A stretch of DNA of 64,000 nucleotides from Streptomyces melanogenes (lineage in GTDB: Bacteria > Actinomycetota > Actinomycetes > Streptomycetales > Streptomycetaceae), in assembly GCF_014649795.1 (NCBI RefSeq), contig NZ_BMTS01000012.1, positions 186,001 to 250,000 of the forward strand, written 5' to 3'. The notes beneath the pieces were generated by a model. It ran no database searches and was not told the origin of the DNA. It saw only the letters and a list, made by a program, of their open reading frames with translations. This document shows, in pieces, positions 31,808-40,992 of this stretch (position 1 is its first letter; each line of letters begins with the position of its first letter). The position numbers and the translations under genes are program-made.

Positions 31808-33223
31808 TCAGAGGGCGGCCTGCGCCGCCGTCCGCACCGCGCCCGCCACCGCGCCCGCGACCTTGTCGTTGAAGACCGACGGGATGATGTAGTTCGGGTT
31901 GAGCTCGTCCTCGGTCACCACGTTCGCGAGCGCGGTCGCCGCCGCCAGCATCATGTCGGTGTTGACCGTGCGCGACTGGGCGTCCAGGAGGCCGCGGAAG
32001 ACACCCGGGAAGACCAGCACGTTGTTGATCTGGTTCGGGAAGTCCGAGCGGCCGGTGGCCACCACGGCGGCCGTCTCGCGCGCCACACCCGGGTCGACCT
32101 CGGGGTCCGGGTTCGCGAGCGCGAAGACGATGGCGCCCTCGGCCATCGCGGCCACGTCGTCGCCGTTCAGGACGTTGGGGGCGGAGACGCCGATGAAGAC
32201 GTCCGCGCCGACCACGGCCTCGCGCAGGGAGCCGGTGAGGCCCTCCGGGTTGGTGTTGTCGGCGATCCAGCGCAGCGCCGCCATGTCGGAGTCCGCGTCG
32301 GCCCCGGCCAGGTCCGCGCGGCCGGTGTGGACGACGCCCTGGATGTCGGCGACGACCGCGTTCTTCACGCCGGCCGCCAGCAGCAGCTTCAGGATGGCCG
32401 TACCGGCCGCGCCCGCGCCCGACATGACGACCCGTACGTCGCCGATGCCCTTGCCGACCACGCGCAGCGCGTTGGTGAGCGCGGCGAGCACCACGATCGC
32501 GGTGCCGTGCTGGTCGTCGTGGAAGACGGGGATGTCCAGGGCCTCGCGCAGCCGCGCCTCGATCTCGAAGCAGCGGGGGGCGGAGATGTCCTCCAGGTTG
32601 ATGCCCGCGAAGCCGGGGGCGATCGCCTTGACGATCGCGACGATCTCGTCGGTGTCCTGGGTGTCCAGGCAGAGCGGCCAGGCGTCGATGCCCGCGAACC
32701 GCTTGAAGAGGGCCGCCTTGCCCTCCATGACCGGCAGCGCGGCCTTGGGGCCGATGTTGCCGAGGCCGAGGACGGCCGAGCCGTCGGTGACGACCGCGAC
32801 GGAGTTGCGCTTGATGGTGAGGCGGCGGGCGTCCTCGGGGTTCTCGGCGATCGCCATGCACACCCGGGCGACACCCGGGGTGTAGATCATCGAGAGGTCG
32901 TCACGGTTGCGGATGGGGTGCTTCGACTGCATCTCGATCTTGCCGCCGAGGTGCATCAGGAACGTACGGTCGGAGACCTTGCCGAGGGTGACGCCCTCGA
33001 TCCCGCGCAGCTTCCCGACGATCTCGTCGGCGTGCGCGGTGGAGGTGGCCGCGATGGTGACGTCGATCCGCAGCTTCTCGTGGCCGGAGGCGGTCACGTC
33101 GAGGCCGGTGACCGAACCGCCGGAGGACTCCACGGCCGTGGTGAGCTGGGAGACCGCCGTTCCGCTGGCGGGCACCTCCAGCCGGACCGTCATCGAGTAC
33201 GAGACGCTGGGCGCCGTTGCCAT
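31808..33223 (-). CDS. NAD-dependent malic enzyme with N-terminal ACT domain
   Basis: A 471-aa malate dehydrogenase (oxaloacetate-decarboxylating), giving pyruvate, CO2 and reduced nicotinamide cofactor. Residues about 1-90 form an ACT-like regulatory domain (YSMTVRLEVPASGTAVSQLTTAVESSGG). The malic domain starts at KHPIRNRDDLSMIYTPGVARVC and includes the catalytic lysine region (KAALPVMEGKAALFKRFAGIDAWPL). The metal-binding block EDI/DIPVFHDDQHGTA and the Rossmann motif VMSGAGAAGTAI follow. It matches the NAD-type enzyme beside hupA in S. coelicolor, as I recall. ATG 33223. Amino-acid or acetyl-CoA control via the ACT domain is inferred. Confidence 0.95.
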   Translation of the reverse strand: MATAPSVSYSMTVRLEVPASGTAVSQLTTAVESSGGSVTGLDVTASGHEKLRIDVTIAATSTAHADEIVGKLRGIEGVTLGKVSDRTFLMHLGGKIEMQSKHPIRNRDDLSMIYTPGVARVCMAIAENPEDARRLTIKRNSVAVVTDGSAVLGLGNIGPKAALPVMEGKAALFKRFAGIDAWPLCLDTQDTDEIVAIVKAIAPGFAGINLEDISAPRCFEIEARLREALDIPVFHDDQHGTAIVVLAALTNALRVVGKGIGDVRVVMSGAGAAGTAILKLLLAAGVKNAVVADIQGVVHTGRADLAGADADSDMAALRWIADNTNPEGLTGSLREAVVGADVFIGVSAPNVLNGDDVAAMAEGAIVFALANPDPEVDPGVARETAAVVATGRSDFPNQINNVLVFPGVFRGLLDAQSRTVNTDMMLAAATALANVVTEDELNPNYIIPSVFNDKVAGAVAGAVRTAAQAAL

Positions 33224-33616
33224 GACCGGGTTCCTCTGCTTTCCCTAGCTTCGTTGCTAGCGCGACCCGAGCTGTTGCCGGGCAACGCCATCCGATGTTC
33301 GCACCTACCGGCGGGTAGCCGGTAACGCGCCATTCATTCCGGAAAACAGTTTCCACCATACGAGAGATGATCGGCCGGTGGAAGCCCCCGAAAAGCACAA
33401 CAGGCCCACGCCATCCGCAGATGACGTGGGCCTGTCGCTCACGTGAAGACACCGACCCGCCATGCTCGCCTCGCGGCAAGTGGTCGCTCGAAGCGACTAA
33501 GGTTGGGCCCGGGGGCTTGGATCGAGCCGGTGCCGTACCCAGGCTAACAAACCACCCCGGCAAGTGATTCAAGCATCGCGAGTTGACTCCGCTGTATTTT
33601 CGGCGTTCCGCCGCGC
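33224..33616. other. Structured intergenic region upstream of the malic enzyme
   Basis: The malic enzyme promoter/leader (33224-33370) is followed by a hairpin at 33400-33435 and a small stem GTCGCT-CGA-AGCGAC at about 33483-33497. The GC content is lower than in the neighbouring genes and no ORF is supported. A leader RNA or an independent small RNA is possible. Confidence 0.5.
33400..33435 (-). terminator. Hairpin in the helD-malic enzyme gap
   Basis: An 11-bp stem, ACAGGCCCACG at 33400-33410 with CGTGGGCCTGT at 33425-33435, and a 14-nt loop. Being about 180 bp beyond the helicase stop codon, it plausibly terminates that transcript, or an RNA made from within the gap. Confidence 0.65.
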
Positions 33617-36046
33617 TCAGTCCCGCAGCAGGTCCGGCACCCCGTCCGCATCCGGCTCGTCGCGCTCGCCGGAGACCACGGTGAGCTGCTGGGTCGCCCG
33701 GGTGAGCGCCACGTACAGCACGCGCAGCCCGGCGGGCGACTCGTCGGCGATCTCCGCCGGGGAGACCACCACGGTGGCGTCGTACTCCAGCCCCTTCGCC
33801 TCCAGGCTGCCGAGCGCCACCACGCGCTCGCCGAGCCCGGCCAGCCAGCGCGCCGCCTGCTCGCGCCGCCGCATGGCGACGACCACGCCGACCGTGCCGT
33901 CGACCTGGTCGAGGAGGCGGGCCGCCTCTTCCCGTACGGACTCGGCGAGGTCCTTGCCGGCCACGCTGAAGCGCGGCTCGACGCCCGTGGAGCGGACCGC
34001 CGCCGGGGACTTCATGCCCGGCATCGCCAACGCCAGCACCCGCGCGGCCAGTTCGGCGATCTCGGCCGGGTTGCGGTAGTTCACCGTCAGCTCGAAGCGG
34101 CGGCGGGGGCGGGAGCCCAGCGCCTCGTCGCGGGCGGCGGCCGCCTCGTCCGGGTCGGACCAGGACGACTGGGCCGGGTCCCCGACGACCGTCCAGGTGG
34201 CCGTGCGGCCCCGGCGGCCGACCATGCGCCACTGCATCGGCGTGAGGTCCTGCGCCTCGTCGACGATGACGTGCGCGTACTCGGTGCGCTCCTGCGCGAG
34301 GCGCTCCGCGCGCTCGCGCTGGGTCTCCTCGCGGTGCGGCATCAGCTCCTCGAGGCCCGTGAGCGCGTCCAGCGGGTCGTACTCGCGCTTCTTGCGGGGC
34401 CTGGCCGGGGTGCCGAGCAGCGTCTCCAGCTCGTCCAGGAGCGCCACGTCGTGCACCGACAGGGGCCCGTGGCCGCCTCCGTCGAGCCGGGAGAGCGAGC
34501 GGGCCAGGCGCCGGGTCTCGCCGGGCGTCAGGACGCGCCGCGCCCAGCGGTTCAGGCGCCGCTCGTCGCCCATCGCCGCGAGCACCCCGCGCGGGGTCAG
34601 CTCGGGCCACCAGGCGTCCAGGAACGCGAGGAAGCTGTCCTCGGAGGTGATGTCGTCGTCGAACGAGGAGCGCAGCTCGGCGGCGAGCTCCGGGTCCGTG
34701 TGCCGCCCGGCCGAGCCGGATCTGCTCCACAGGGCGTCCAGGAGCAGCTTGCGGGCGCGCGGGCGCAGCAGGTTGACGGGTGCGGTGCCGCCGAGCACGG
34801 CGTGCCGGATCCGCCGCAGCTCCTCGGCCTCCAGCTCGATGCGGCGCCCGAAGGCGACGACGCGCAGCCGGGTGGGGGTCACGGCGGCCTGACCGTTCAC
34901 CGCCCCATCCTCCTCGCCCGTCTCGTCCGCCTCGCCGAAGGAGAGCTGGCCGGTGTCCTGCGGCGCCCGGGCCGGGTTGCCCCGCCTGGTCCTGCCGCGC
35001 GCCGGGTCCGCCGTCTCCAGGGCCCCGCGCGCCGCCTTGCGCAGCACCTGGAGCATCCGGGAGGAGCCCTTGATCCTGGCGACCGCCGGCTCGTCGTACG
35101 CGGTGGCCTCGGCGCCGTCGACCAGGTTGCCGACCGCGCGGATCGCCACCTGCCCCTCCTCGCCGAGCGAGGGCAGCACGCCTTCGGTGTACGCCACGAG
35201 CAGCGGGGTCGGGGAGACGATCAGGATGCCGCCCGCGTAGCGGCGGCGGTCCTGGTAGAGCAGATACGCGGCGCGGTGCAGCGCGACGGCGGTCTTGCCG
35301 GTGCCGGGGCCGCCCTCCACGTAGGTGACGGACGCGGCGGGCGCCCGGATCACCAGGTCCTGCTCGGCCTGGATGGAGGCGACGATGTCCCGCATGGTGT
35401 GGCTGCGGGCCTGGCCGAGCGCGGCCATCAGGGCGCCGTCGCCGATCACCGGCAGCTCGGCGCCGTCCAGTGTGGCGGTGAGCTCCGGGCGCATCAGGTC
35501 GTCCTCGACCCCGAGCACCTTGCGGCCCTTGGAGCGGATGACGCGGCGGCGCACCACCCGGCCCGGGTCGACCGGCGTGGAGCGGTAGAACGGCGCGGCG
35601 GCGGGCGCGCGCCAGTCGATGACCAGCGGCGCGTAGTCCGAGTCCAGAACGCCGATACGGCCGATGTGAAGCGTTTCGGCGATCTCGGCGTACTTGCCGC
35701 CCTCGTCCTCGCGTACGGCCCCCTCGGCGGGCTCCACGGCCGTGTAGGCCCCGTCGGGGCCCTTCTTGCCGTCCTTGCCGAGCAGCAGGTCGATCCGGCC
35801 GAAGAGGAAGTCCTCGAATTCGTTGTTGAGGCGGTTGAGGTGGATCCCGGCCCGGAAGACCTGGGCGTCCCGTTCCGCCAGCGCTCCGGGCGTTCCCACC
35901 TGGCCGCGCTGGGCGGCGTCGTTCATCAGGAACTCCGCCTCGTGGATCTTCTCCTCGAGGCGGCGGTACACCTTGTCCAGGTGTTCCTGTTCGACTCCGA
36001 TCTCACGGTCTCTGACCGAGTCGACAGCGGCTTCCTGCGCGGCCAC
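33617..36046 (-). CDS. helD: HelD-like superfamily 1 helicase (RNA polymerase-associated)
   Basis: An 809-aa UvrD-like ATPase with HelD architecture. An N-terminal antiparallel coiled coil (residues about 12-90: VEQEHLDKVYRRLEEKIHEAEFLMNDAAQRG ... HLNRLNNEFEDFLFGRIDL) comes first. Walker A GGPGTGKTAVALHR (245-258, K251) follows, then an inserted acidic region, DEAQDLTPMQW (Walker B/motif II), VGDPAQSSW, and motif VI YVALTRATQQL. HelD proteins clear and recycle stalled RNA polymerase; some actinobacterial members (HelR) protect against rifamycins. No rifamycin-associated element is visible upstream, so this is more likely the housekeeping type. It could also be called a generic UvrD/AAA helicase. 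Confidence 0.88.
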   Translation of the reverse strand: MAAQEAAVDSVRDREIGVEQEHLDKVYRRLEEKIHEAEFLMNDAAQRGQVGTPGALAERDAQVFRAGIHLNRLNNEFEDFLFGRIDLLLGKDGKKGPDGAYTAVEPAEGAVREDEGGKYAEIAETLHIGRIGVLDSDYAPLVIDWRAPAAAPFYRSTPVDPGRVVRRRVIRSKGRKVLGVEDDLMRPELTATLDGAELPVIGDGALMAALGQARSHTMRDIVASIQAEQDLVIRAPAASVTYVEGGPGTGKTAVALHRAAYLLYQDRRRYAGGILIVSPTPLLVAYTEGVLPSLGEEGQVAIRAVGNLVDGAEATAYDEPAVARIKGSSRMLQVLRKAARGALETADPARGRTRRGNPARAPQDTGQLSFGEADETGEEDGAVNGQAAVTPTRLRVVAFGRRIELEAEELRRIRHAVLGGTAPVNLLRPRARKLLLDALWSRSGSAGRHTDPELAAELRSSFDDDITSEDSFLAFLDAWWPELTPRGVLAAMGDERRLNRWARRVLTPGETRRLARSLSRLDGGGHGPLSVHDVALLDELETLLGTPARPRKKREYDPLDALTGLEELMPHREETQRERAERLAQERTEYAHVIVDEAQDLTPMQWRMVGRRGRTATWTVVGDPAQSSWSDPDEAAAARDEALGSRPRRRFELTVNYRNPAEIAELAARVLALAMPGMKSPAAVRSTGVEPRFSVAGKDLAESVREEAARLLDQVDGTVGVVVAMRRREQAARWLAGLGERVVALGSLEAKGLEYDATVVVSPAEIADESPAGLRVLYVALTRATQQLTVVSGERDEPDADGVPDLLRD

Positions 36047-36124
36047 CGAGGCCCCCTTCTGACGTGCATTGGGCAGCCGTCAACCGTACGCGAAGGGGGC
36101 CGGTCTGTCAGGCGGTGACCAGCC

Positions 36125-36145
36125 GGTGATCTGCCGGAGATCACC
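36125..36145 (-). terminator. Hairpin after the anti-sigma gene
   Basis: A perfect 8-bp stem, GGTGATCT at 36125-36132 with AGATCACC at 36138-36145, and the loop GCCGG. It lies 7 bp after the anti-sigma stop codon and upstream of helD, so it probably ends the sigma/anti-sigma transcript. Confidence 0.6.
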
Positions 36146-36151
36146 GCCCGG

Positions 36152-36913
36152 TCAGGCCGGGACGTCCACGAGCGCCTTGCCGTCGAGGGTCCGGACCTCG
36201 AAATGATCGATCTGGTCCCGGTTCATGGCGGTACCGCCGTGCACGTACAGCGGGTACTCCGCCTCCTTGTGCGGGCTGTCCTTGATCCCGTACCCCCACT
36301 TGGGCACCGCCCAGGTGGTCACCGTCTCCTGCTCGCCGTCCTTGCCGATCGCGATGAGGCTGCACTTGAGCGGCCCCTTCACGTTCTTCAGCTGGAGGAC
36401 GGTGTGGGTGCCCCAGCCCTTCTTCTCGGTGCCGACGGTCGCGGTGACGCCGGTGGTCGCGTCGGTGGCCGCCACCTTCTGGGTCATGTGGTTGAAGAAG
36501 GCGTCCTCGGCGGGGCTGGTCGGGTGCGGCTCGGCGGGCGCGGCCTGGTGCGTACCGCCGTCGTCGGAGGTGGCCACCACGGCGATCGCCGGACCGCCGA
36601 TGATCAGCGCGGCGGCCGCCGCGACCAGGTACGTCGTGCGGCGCCTGCGCTTGGCGCGCTGCACCGCCACCTCGTCGATGAGCCGCTCGCTCATGCTCGG
36701 CGGGGCCGGGCGCAGCGGGCGGGCGGCGGGGCCCGGGAACTCCTTCAGGGTGGCCAGGAGCGGCTCCATGCCGCCGAGCTGGTCGAGCTCGGCGGCGCAC
36801 AGGTCACAGCCCGCCAGATGCGCTTCGAAGGCGGTGGCCTCGGCGTCGTCGAGGATGCCGAGCGCGTACGCCGCGACCGCCTCGTGCTCGGACTGGTACT
36901 CCGGCGTGGTCAT
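36152..36913 (-). CDS. rsuA: Zinc-binding anti-sigma factor
   Basis: A 253-aa anti-sigma factor. The N-terminal ZAS domain has the H-x3-C-x2-C motif (H32-LAG-C36-DL-C39). A single membrane helix (about 95-115, TYLVAAAAALIIGGPAIAVV) leads to an extracytoplasmic C-terminal domain of about 135 residues. It holds the ECF sigma factor at the membrane until a signal releases it. Its ATG overlaps the sigma gene stop as ATGA (36910-36913). By synteny I identify it as RsuA, the partner of sigma U; the family is certain, the symbol inferred. Confidence 0.9.
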   Translation of the reverse strand: MTTPEYQSEHEAVAAYALGILDDAEATAFEAHLAGCDLCAAELDQLGGMEPLLATLKEFPGPAARPLRPAPPSMSERLIDEVAVQRAKRRRRTTYLVAAAAALIIGGPAIAVVATSDDGGTHQAAPAEPHPTSPAEDAFFNHMTQKVAATDATTGVTATVGTEKKGWGTHTVLQLKNVKGPLKCSLIAIGKDGEQETVTTWAVPKWGYGIKDSPHKEAEYPLYVHGGTAMNRDQIDHFEVRTLDGKALVDVPA

Positions 36914-37473
36914 GCCGTCACCCCCCGTTCCTCCAACGCGAGTTTCATGGACCGCAGGGCGTAGAAGACGCGGGACCTGACGGTCCCGCTCGGCACGCCC
37001 AGTACCTCGGCCGCTTCATTGACCGTACGTCCTTTGAAGTACGTTTCGACCAGCGCCTCGCGGTGTGCGGGTGTCAGGTCGTCGAGTGCGTCCGAGAGCG
37101 TCATCAGCCACAGCGCCTTGTCGATCTCGTCCTCCGCGGGCATGACCTCCAGCGGCGACGGATCGACCTCCTGCGGCCGGGCCTGCCGGCTGCGGTGGCC
37201 GTCGATGACGATGCGCCGTGCGACCGTCACCAGCCAGGGGCGGACCGAACCGGTCGCTCTGTTGAGCTGACCGGCGTTCTTCCAGGCACGGATGAGCGTC
37301 TCCTGCACGACGTCCTCGGCCCGCTGGCGGTCGCCGGCGACGAGGCGGAGCACATACGCGAGCAGCGGTCCCGCGTGCTCGCGGTAGAGCGCCCGCATCA
37401 GCTCCTCGTCGGGAACGGAGCGGTGGCGGGCGCCTTGCGGACGGTCATCGGCCACGGCGGCATCCTTGCGCAC
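36910..37473 (-). CDS. sigU: ECF RNA polymerase sigma factor
   Basis: A 187-aa group 4 sigma factor. Region 2 (about 22-90: LMRALYREHAGPLLAYVLRLVAGDRQRAEDVVQETLIRAWKNAGQ) has the -10-binding helix. Region 4 (about 125-180: ALDDLTPAHREALVETYFKGRTVNEAAEVLGVPSGTVRSRVFYALRSMK) binds -35. It starts at GTG 37473 after GGGAGG. It is translationally coupled to its zinc anti-sigma factor. Synteny with S. coelicolor suggests sigma U, which influences secretion and development there. Confidence 0.92.
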   Translation of the reverse strand: MRKDAAVADDRPQGARHRSVPDEELMRALYREHAGPLLAYVLRLVAGDRQRAEDVVQETLIRAWKNAGQLNRATGSVRPWLVTVARRIVIDGHRSRQARPQEVDPSPLEVMPAEDEIDKALWLMTLSDALDDLTPAHREALVETYFKGRTVNEAAEVLGVPSGTVRSRVFYALRSMKLALEERGVTA

Positions 37474-37600
37474 CAGAACCTCCCGGTCGAGACCCTGCCG
37501 GCGCGCGGGTCGCGTACCGGCTCATCCCTCCATACGGGCGGTTGTCCTGAACCATTCAAATCAGCGCGAGATTTTTGTTTACGGAGTGCCCGCACGGTCT

Positions 37601-38167
37601 TCACAAGGCCGCGGCGGCCGTACGCCGCCGGTGGCGGGCCACCCGCTCCCGGTTGCCGCACACCTCGCTGGAGCACCAGCGCCGCCGCCGCCCGCGCGAG
37701 GTGTCGAGGTAGAGCCGGAAGCAGTTGTCGCCCTCGCACTGGCGCAGCCGGGACCGGTCCTGCGGGTCGGTGAGCAGTTCCACCGCGTCCCGGGCGACCA
37801 CGGCGAGCAGCGCGGTGCAGTCGGGGGCGCCGCTGAGGGTGCGCACGAGCCGTCCGTCGGCGCCCCGGATCGCACGTACGCCCGGGGGTGCGGCGGCGGC
37901 CAGGGCATTGACCCGCTCCAGGGCCGCGGCGGCCGCCCCGCCGCGCCCGCCGAGCTCGGCGTGGACCAGTTGCCCGATCTGGTCGCGCAGTTCGGCGAAC
38001 CGGACCAGCCACTGGCCGTCGGCCCCCGGCAGCGGGGTGCCAGGCGGAACGAGCCCGGCGCCGACGAGCCACTGCCCGAGCCGCCCCGCGCTGTCCAGCT
38101 GATCGCTGTCGTACGCCCCGGTCGCCACCAGATCCAGACAGATCCGCCCGGAGTCGAACCGCAACAT
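37601..38167 (-). CDS. CGNR zinc-finger family protein
   Basis: A 188-aa ABATE/CGNR protein. An N-terminal helical stress-sensing-type domain (about 5-110, with FDSGRICLDLVATGAY and VRFAELRDQIGQLV) is followed by a zinc finger C144-x4-C149 ... C165-x4-C170 ending in the CGNR motif (CSSEVCGNRERVARHR). It probably binds DNA as a transcription regulator. ATG 38167. It is a monocistronic neighbour of the sigU and nnaR genes; the target is unknown. Confidence 0.92.
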   Translation of the reverse strand: MLRFDSGRICLDLVATGAYDSDQLDSAGRLGQWLVGAGLVPPGTPLPGADGQWLVRFAELRDQIGQLVHAELGGRGGAAAAALERVNALAAAAPPGVRAIRGADGRLVRTLSGAPDCTALLAVVARDAVELLTDPQDRSRLRQCEGDNCFRLYLDTSRGRRRRWCSSEVCGNRERVARHRRRTAAAAL

Positions 38168-38292
38168 GCGCCACCGCCTTGGGGGTTACCGGTGAGTGCC
38201 GTGCCTCCAGAGTGCCCGCCAGGGGGCGACGCCGGAAGCCCTCCTGCCGGGGCGCGGGCCGGGCGGTGGGCGGCCCGTACTCGGCAGCCCCG

Positions 38293-39432
38293 TCAGTCGT
38301 CGCCGTACTTGGCGTCCGACCCCGGGTCCAGGGCCAGCCGGTAGCCGCGCTTGACCACGGTCTGGATGAGCTTGGGGGCGCCCAGGGCGGTGCGCAGCCG
38401 GGTCATCGCGGTCTCCACGGCGTGCTCGTCCGTGCCCGAGCCCGGCAGGGCCCGCAGCAGGTCGGCGCGGGAGACCACCCAGCCGGGGCGGGCGGCGAGG
38501 GTGCGCAGCAGCGACATCCCGGCGGGCGGGACGGGCCGCAGCTCGCCGTCGACCAGGACCGCGTGGCCGCGGATCTCCACCCGGCGCCCGGCGATCGGCA
38601 GGGCCCGCGCCCGGGCGGGCAGTTCGCAGCAGAGCAGTTGGACAAGCGGCCCGAGCCGGAACCGCTCGGGCGCCACCGTCTTGATCCCGCGCGCCTGCAG
38701 CGGCAGCGCGGTGACCGGCCCGACGCAGGCGGCCAGCACATCGCGGTCGAGCGCCCGCAGCAGCTCGTCGAGCATCCCGCGCTCCTCGGCGCGGGAGAAC
38801 AGGGACGCGGCGGCGGGGGCGCTGGTGAAGGTCACCGCGTCGAGTCCGCGCGCCACGGTGAGGTCGAGCAGCCGGTCGAGCGGGCCGAGGTCCTCGGGCG
38901 GCAGCCACCGGTAGACGGGCACCCCGACGACCTGGGCGCCGCCGGCCCGCAGCGCCTCCACGAAGCCGGGCAGCGGTTCGCCGTGCAGCTGGACGGCTAT
39001 CCGGCGGCCCTCGACCCCCTGCTCCAGGAGCCGGTCCAGGACCTCGGCCATCGAGTCGGACGAGGGCGACCACTCCTCGGTGAGCCCCGCCGCCCGTATC
39101 GCGCCCTTCGCCTTCGGGCCGCGCGCGAGCAGTTCGGTGTCGCCGAGCCGGGCGAGCAGCGACTCGCCGAGCCCCCAGCCGTCGGCGGCCTCCACCCAGC
39201 CGCGGAAGCCGATCGCGGTGGTGGCCACGACGATGTGCGGCGGCTCGTCGATCAGCTCCTTGGTGGCCGAGAGCAGTTCGCTGTCGTTGGCGAGCGGCAC
39301 GATCCGCAGGGCGGGCCCCTGCACCACCGCGGCGCCGCGTCGCTGGAGCAGCGCCCCCAGCTCTTCGGCCCGGCGCGCGGCGGTGACGCCGACCGTGAAG
39401 CCGGCGAGGGGTCCGTGCTGTGTGTCGACCAT
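38293..39432 (-). CDS. nnaR: HemD-like nitrate/nitrite assimilation regulator
   Basis: A 379-aa protein. The first ~265 residues resemble uroporphyrinogen-III synthase (GFTVGVTAARRAEELGALLQRRGAAVVQGPALRIVPL ... DAVTFTSAPAAASLFSRAEERG). The last ~100 form an OmpR/PhoB-type winged helix (LRTLAARPGWVVSRADLLRALPGSGTDEHAVETAMTRLRTALGA ... VVKRGYRLAL). This fusion is NnaR of Streptomyces, a co-activator of nitrate/nitrite genes with GlnR. Its position beside narK supports the call. ATG 39432 with GGAGAG upstream. Whether the HemD part has enzymatic activity is unknown. Confidence 0.9.
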   Translation of the reverse strand: MVDTQHGPLAGFTVGVTAARRAEELGALLQRRGAAVVQGPALRIVPLANDSELLSATKELIDEPPHIVVATTAIGFRGWVEAADGWGLGESLLARLGDTELLARGPKAKGAIRAAGLTEEWSPSSDSMAEVLDRLLEQGVEGRRIAVQLHGEPLPGFVEALRAGGAQVVGVPVYRWLPPEDLGPLDRLLDLTVARGLDAVTFTSAPAAASLFSRAEERGMLDELLRALDRDVLAACVGPVTALPLQARGIKTVAPERFRLGPLVQLLCCELPARARALPIAGRRVEIRGHAVLVDGELRPVPPAGMSLLRTLAARPGWVVSRADLLRALPGSGTDEHAVETAMTRLRTALGAPKLIQTVVKRGYRLALDPGSDAKYGDD

Positions 39433-39504
39433 GGCTCTCCAACCGGGGTGGTGCGGCGTCGCACCGAGCCTGTCAACCCCGCGTGACAGGCCCGGTTCGC
39501 GCGC

Positions 39505-39520
39505 GTGTCCCCGGTGTTAC
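39505..39520 (-). promoter_or_regulatory. Candidate GlnR site upstream of nnaR
   Basis: On the minus strand GTAAC-N6-GACAC matches the GlnR a/b half-site consensus GTnAC-N6-GaAAC in 9 of 10 consensus-relevant positions. It lies 73-88 bp upstream of the nnaR ATG. No further half-site continues the spacing well, so this is weaker than the narK site. Confidence 0.45.
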
Positions 39521-39565
39521 GGCGAGGACGGCCGCGGCGCGCTCCCTGTGTCCTATTAGACCCCG

Positions 39566-40897
39566 TCAGACCTCGGCGTATACGGGCTCGGACGGTGCGG
39601 TCGCGGCGGTCGGACGGCGAAGGTACACCGCCCAAGTGGCCGTGAAACAGACCGCGTAGAAGAGGAGGAAGGAGACGAAGGCGGCGGTTCCCGTGCCGTT
39701 GCTCAGGAACGACTGGCGGAAGGCGAGGTTGATCCCGAGCCCGCCGAGCGCGCCGACGGCGCCGATGAGCCCCATCGCGGCCCCGGACAGCCGCCGCCCG
39801 TAAGCGGCCGCGGTCTCACCGGTCATGCCCTGGGAGACGGCCCTGGCCTGGAAGATCGCCGGGATCATCTTGTACGTGGAGCCGTTGCCGAGCCCGCTGA
39901 GCACGAAGAGCGAGATGAACCCGACGAGGAAGACGCCGAGCGACTTCTGTACGGAAGCGAAGATCACGACGCTGGTGGCCAGGGACATGGCGGCGAACGT
40001 CCACAAGGTGATCCGCGCACCCCCGAACCGGTCGGCGAACGCCCCGCCCACGGGCCGGATCAGCGAGCCGAGCAGCGGCCCGATGAAGGTGAGGGAGGCG
40101 GCCTGGAGCGGGGTGCGCCCGAACTGGGTCTGCAGCACGAGCCCGAAGGCGAAGCTGTACCCGATGAACGACCCGAAGGTCCCGATGTACAGCAGCGCCA
40201 TGATCCACGTGTGCTTGTCCCGCACGGCCTCCAGGGCGGCCCCGGTGTCGTTCTTCACGGGCGCGAGGTTGTCCATCTTGAGCGCGGCGCCGATGGCGGC
40301 GGCGACGATGAGCGGCACGTACACGCCGAGGACGATCCGCGGATGGGTGGCCCCGGCCGTCCCGATCACCAGCAGCCCGATGAGCTGCACGACAGGCACC
40401 CCGATGTTGCCGCCCCCGGCGTTGAGCCCCAGAGCCCACCCTTTCTTCCTCAAGGGGAAGAAAGAATTGATATTGGTCATGGAGGAGGCGAAGTTCCCGC
40501 CCCCGATACCGGCGAGGGCGGCGACGAGCATGAAGGTGGAGTACGAGGTGCCGGGCTCCATCACGACGTACGCGGCGGCGGTCGGCACGAGCAGCGACAG
40601 GGCGCTGAAGACGGTCCAGTTCCGGCCACCGAACTTGGCGACCGCGAAGGTGTACGGGATCCGCACGAGCGCCCCGACGAAGGTCGCCATCGAGATCAGG
40701 AAGAACTTCCCCGCCGGGTCGACGTGGTACTTGGGCCCCATGAACAGGACCATCACCGACCACATGGTCCAGATGGAGAACCCGATGTGCTCGGAGAACA
40801 CGGAGAACCACAAGTTGCGCCGGGCGACCCGCTCCCCCGTCCGCTCCCAGAAGACCTCGTCCTCGGGATCCCACTCCTCGATCCAACGGCCGTTCAT
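39566..40897 (-). CDS. narK: Nitrate/nitrite transporter
   Basis: A 443-aa MFS transporter of the nitrate/nitrite porter family, with about 12 transmembrane helices. Family features include the nitrate signature-like segments GIGGGNFASSMTNINSFFPLRKKG and GALGGLGINLAF, the arginine in RIPYTF, and FADRFGGARITLW. It mediates nitrate uptake and/or nitrite exchange. ATG 40897 (MNGRWIEEWDPED) follows GGGAGG; the frame upstream to 41134 is non-coding. It lies downstream of a good GlnR box (40993-41019) and next to the NnaR regulator. Confidence 0.95.
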   Translation of the reverse strand: MNGRWIEEWDPEDEVFWERTGERVARRNLWFSVFSEHIGFSIWTMWSVMVLFMGPKYHVDPAGKFFLISMATFVGALVRIPYTFAVAKFGGRNWTVFSALSLLVPTAAAYVVMEPGTSYSTFMLVAALAGIGGGNFASSMTNINSFFPLRKKGWALGLNAGGGNIGVPVVQLIGLLVIGTAGATHPRIVLGVYVPLIVAAAIGAALKMDNLAPVKNDTGAALEAVRDKHTWIMALLYIGTFGSFIGYSFAFGLVLQTQFGRTPLQAASLTFIGPLLGSLIRPVGGAFADRFGGARITLWTFAAMSLATSVVIFASVQKSLGVFLVGFISLFVLSGLGNGSTYKMIPAIFQARAVSQGMTGETAAAYGRRLSGAAMGLIGAVGALGGLGINLAFRQSFLSNGTGTAAFVSFLLFYAVCFTATWAVYLRRPTAATAPSEPVYAEV

Positions 40898-40992
40898 TGA
40901 CGCCTCCCTGATCGACGGTCCCTGCTGAGTGCTCGCTGACTGTTTCCGGACACCGACGGTAGGGAGACCGGGTTTCACCCCCGTGCCGCCGC

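Noticed and set aside
36047..36151. Rifamycin-associated element upstream of helD
   Set aside because: No sequence like GGGGCTTGCGGCAAGCCCC is present in the gap; only a terminator-like GGTGATCT/AGATCACC hairpin is seen.
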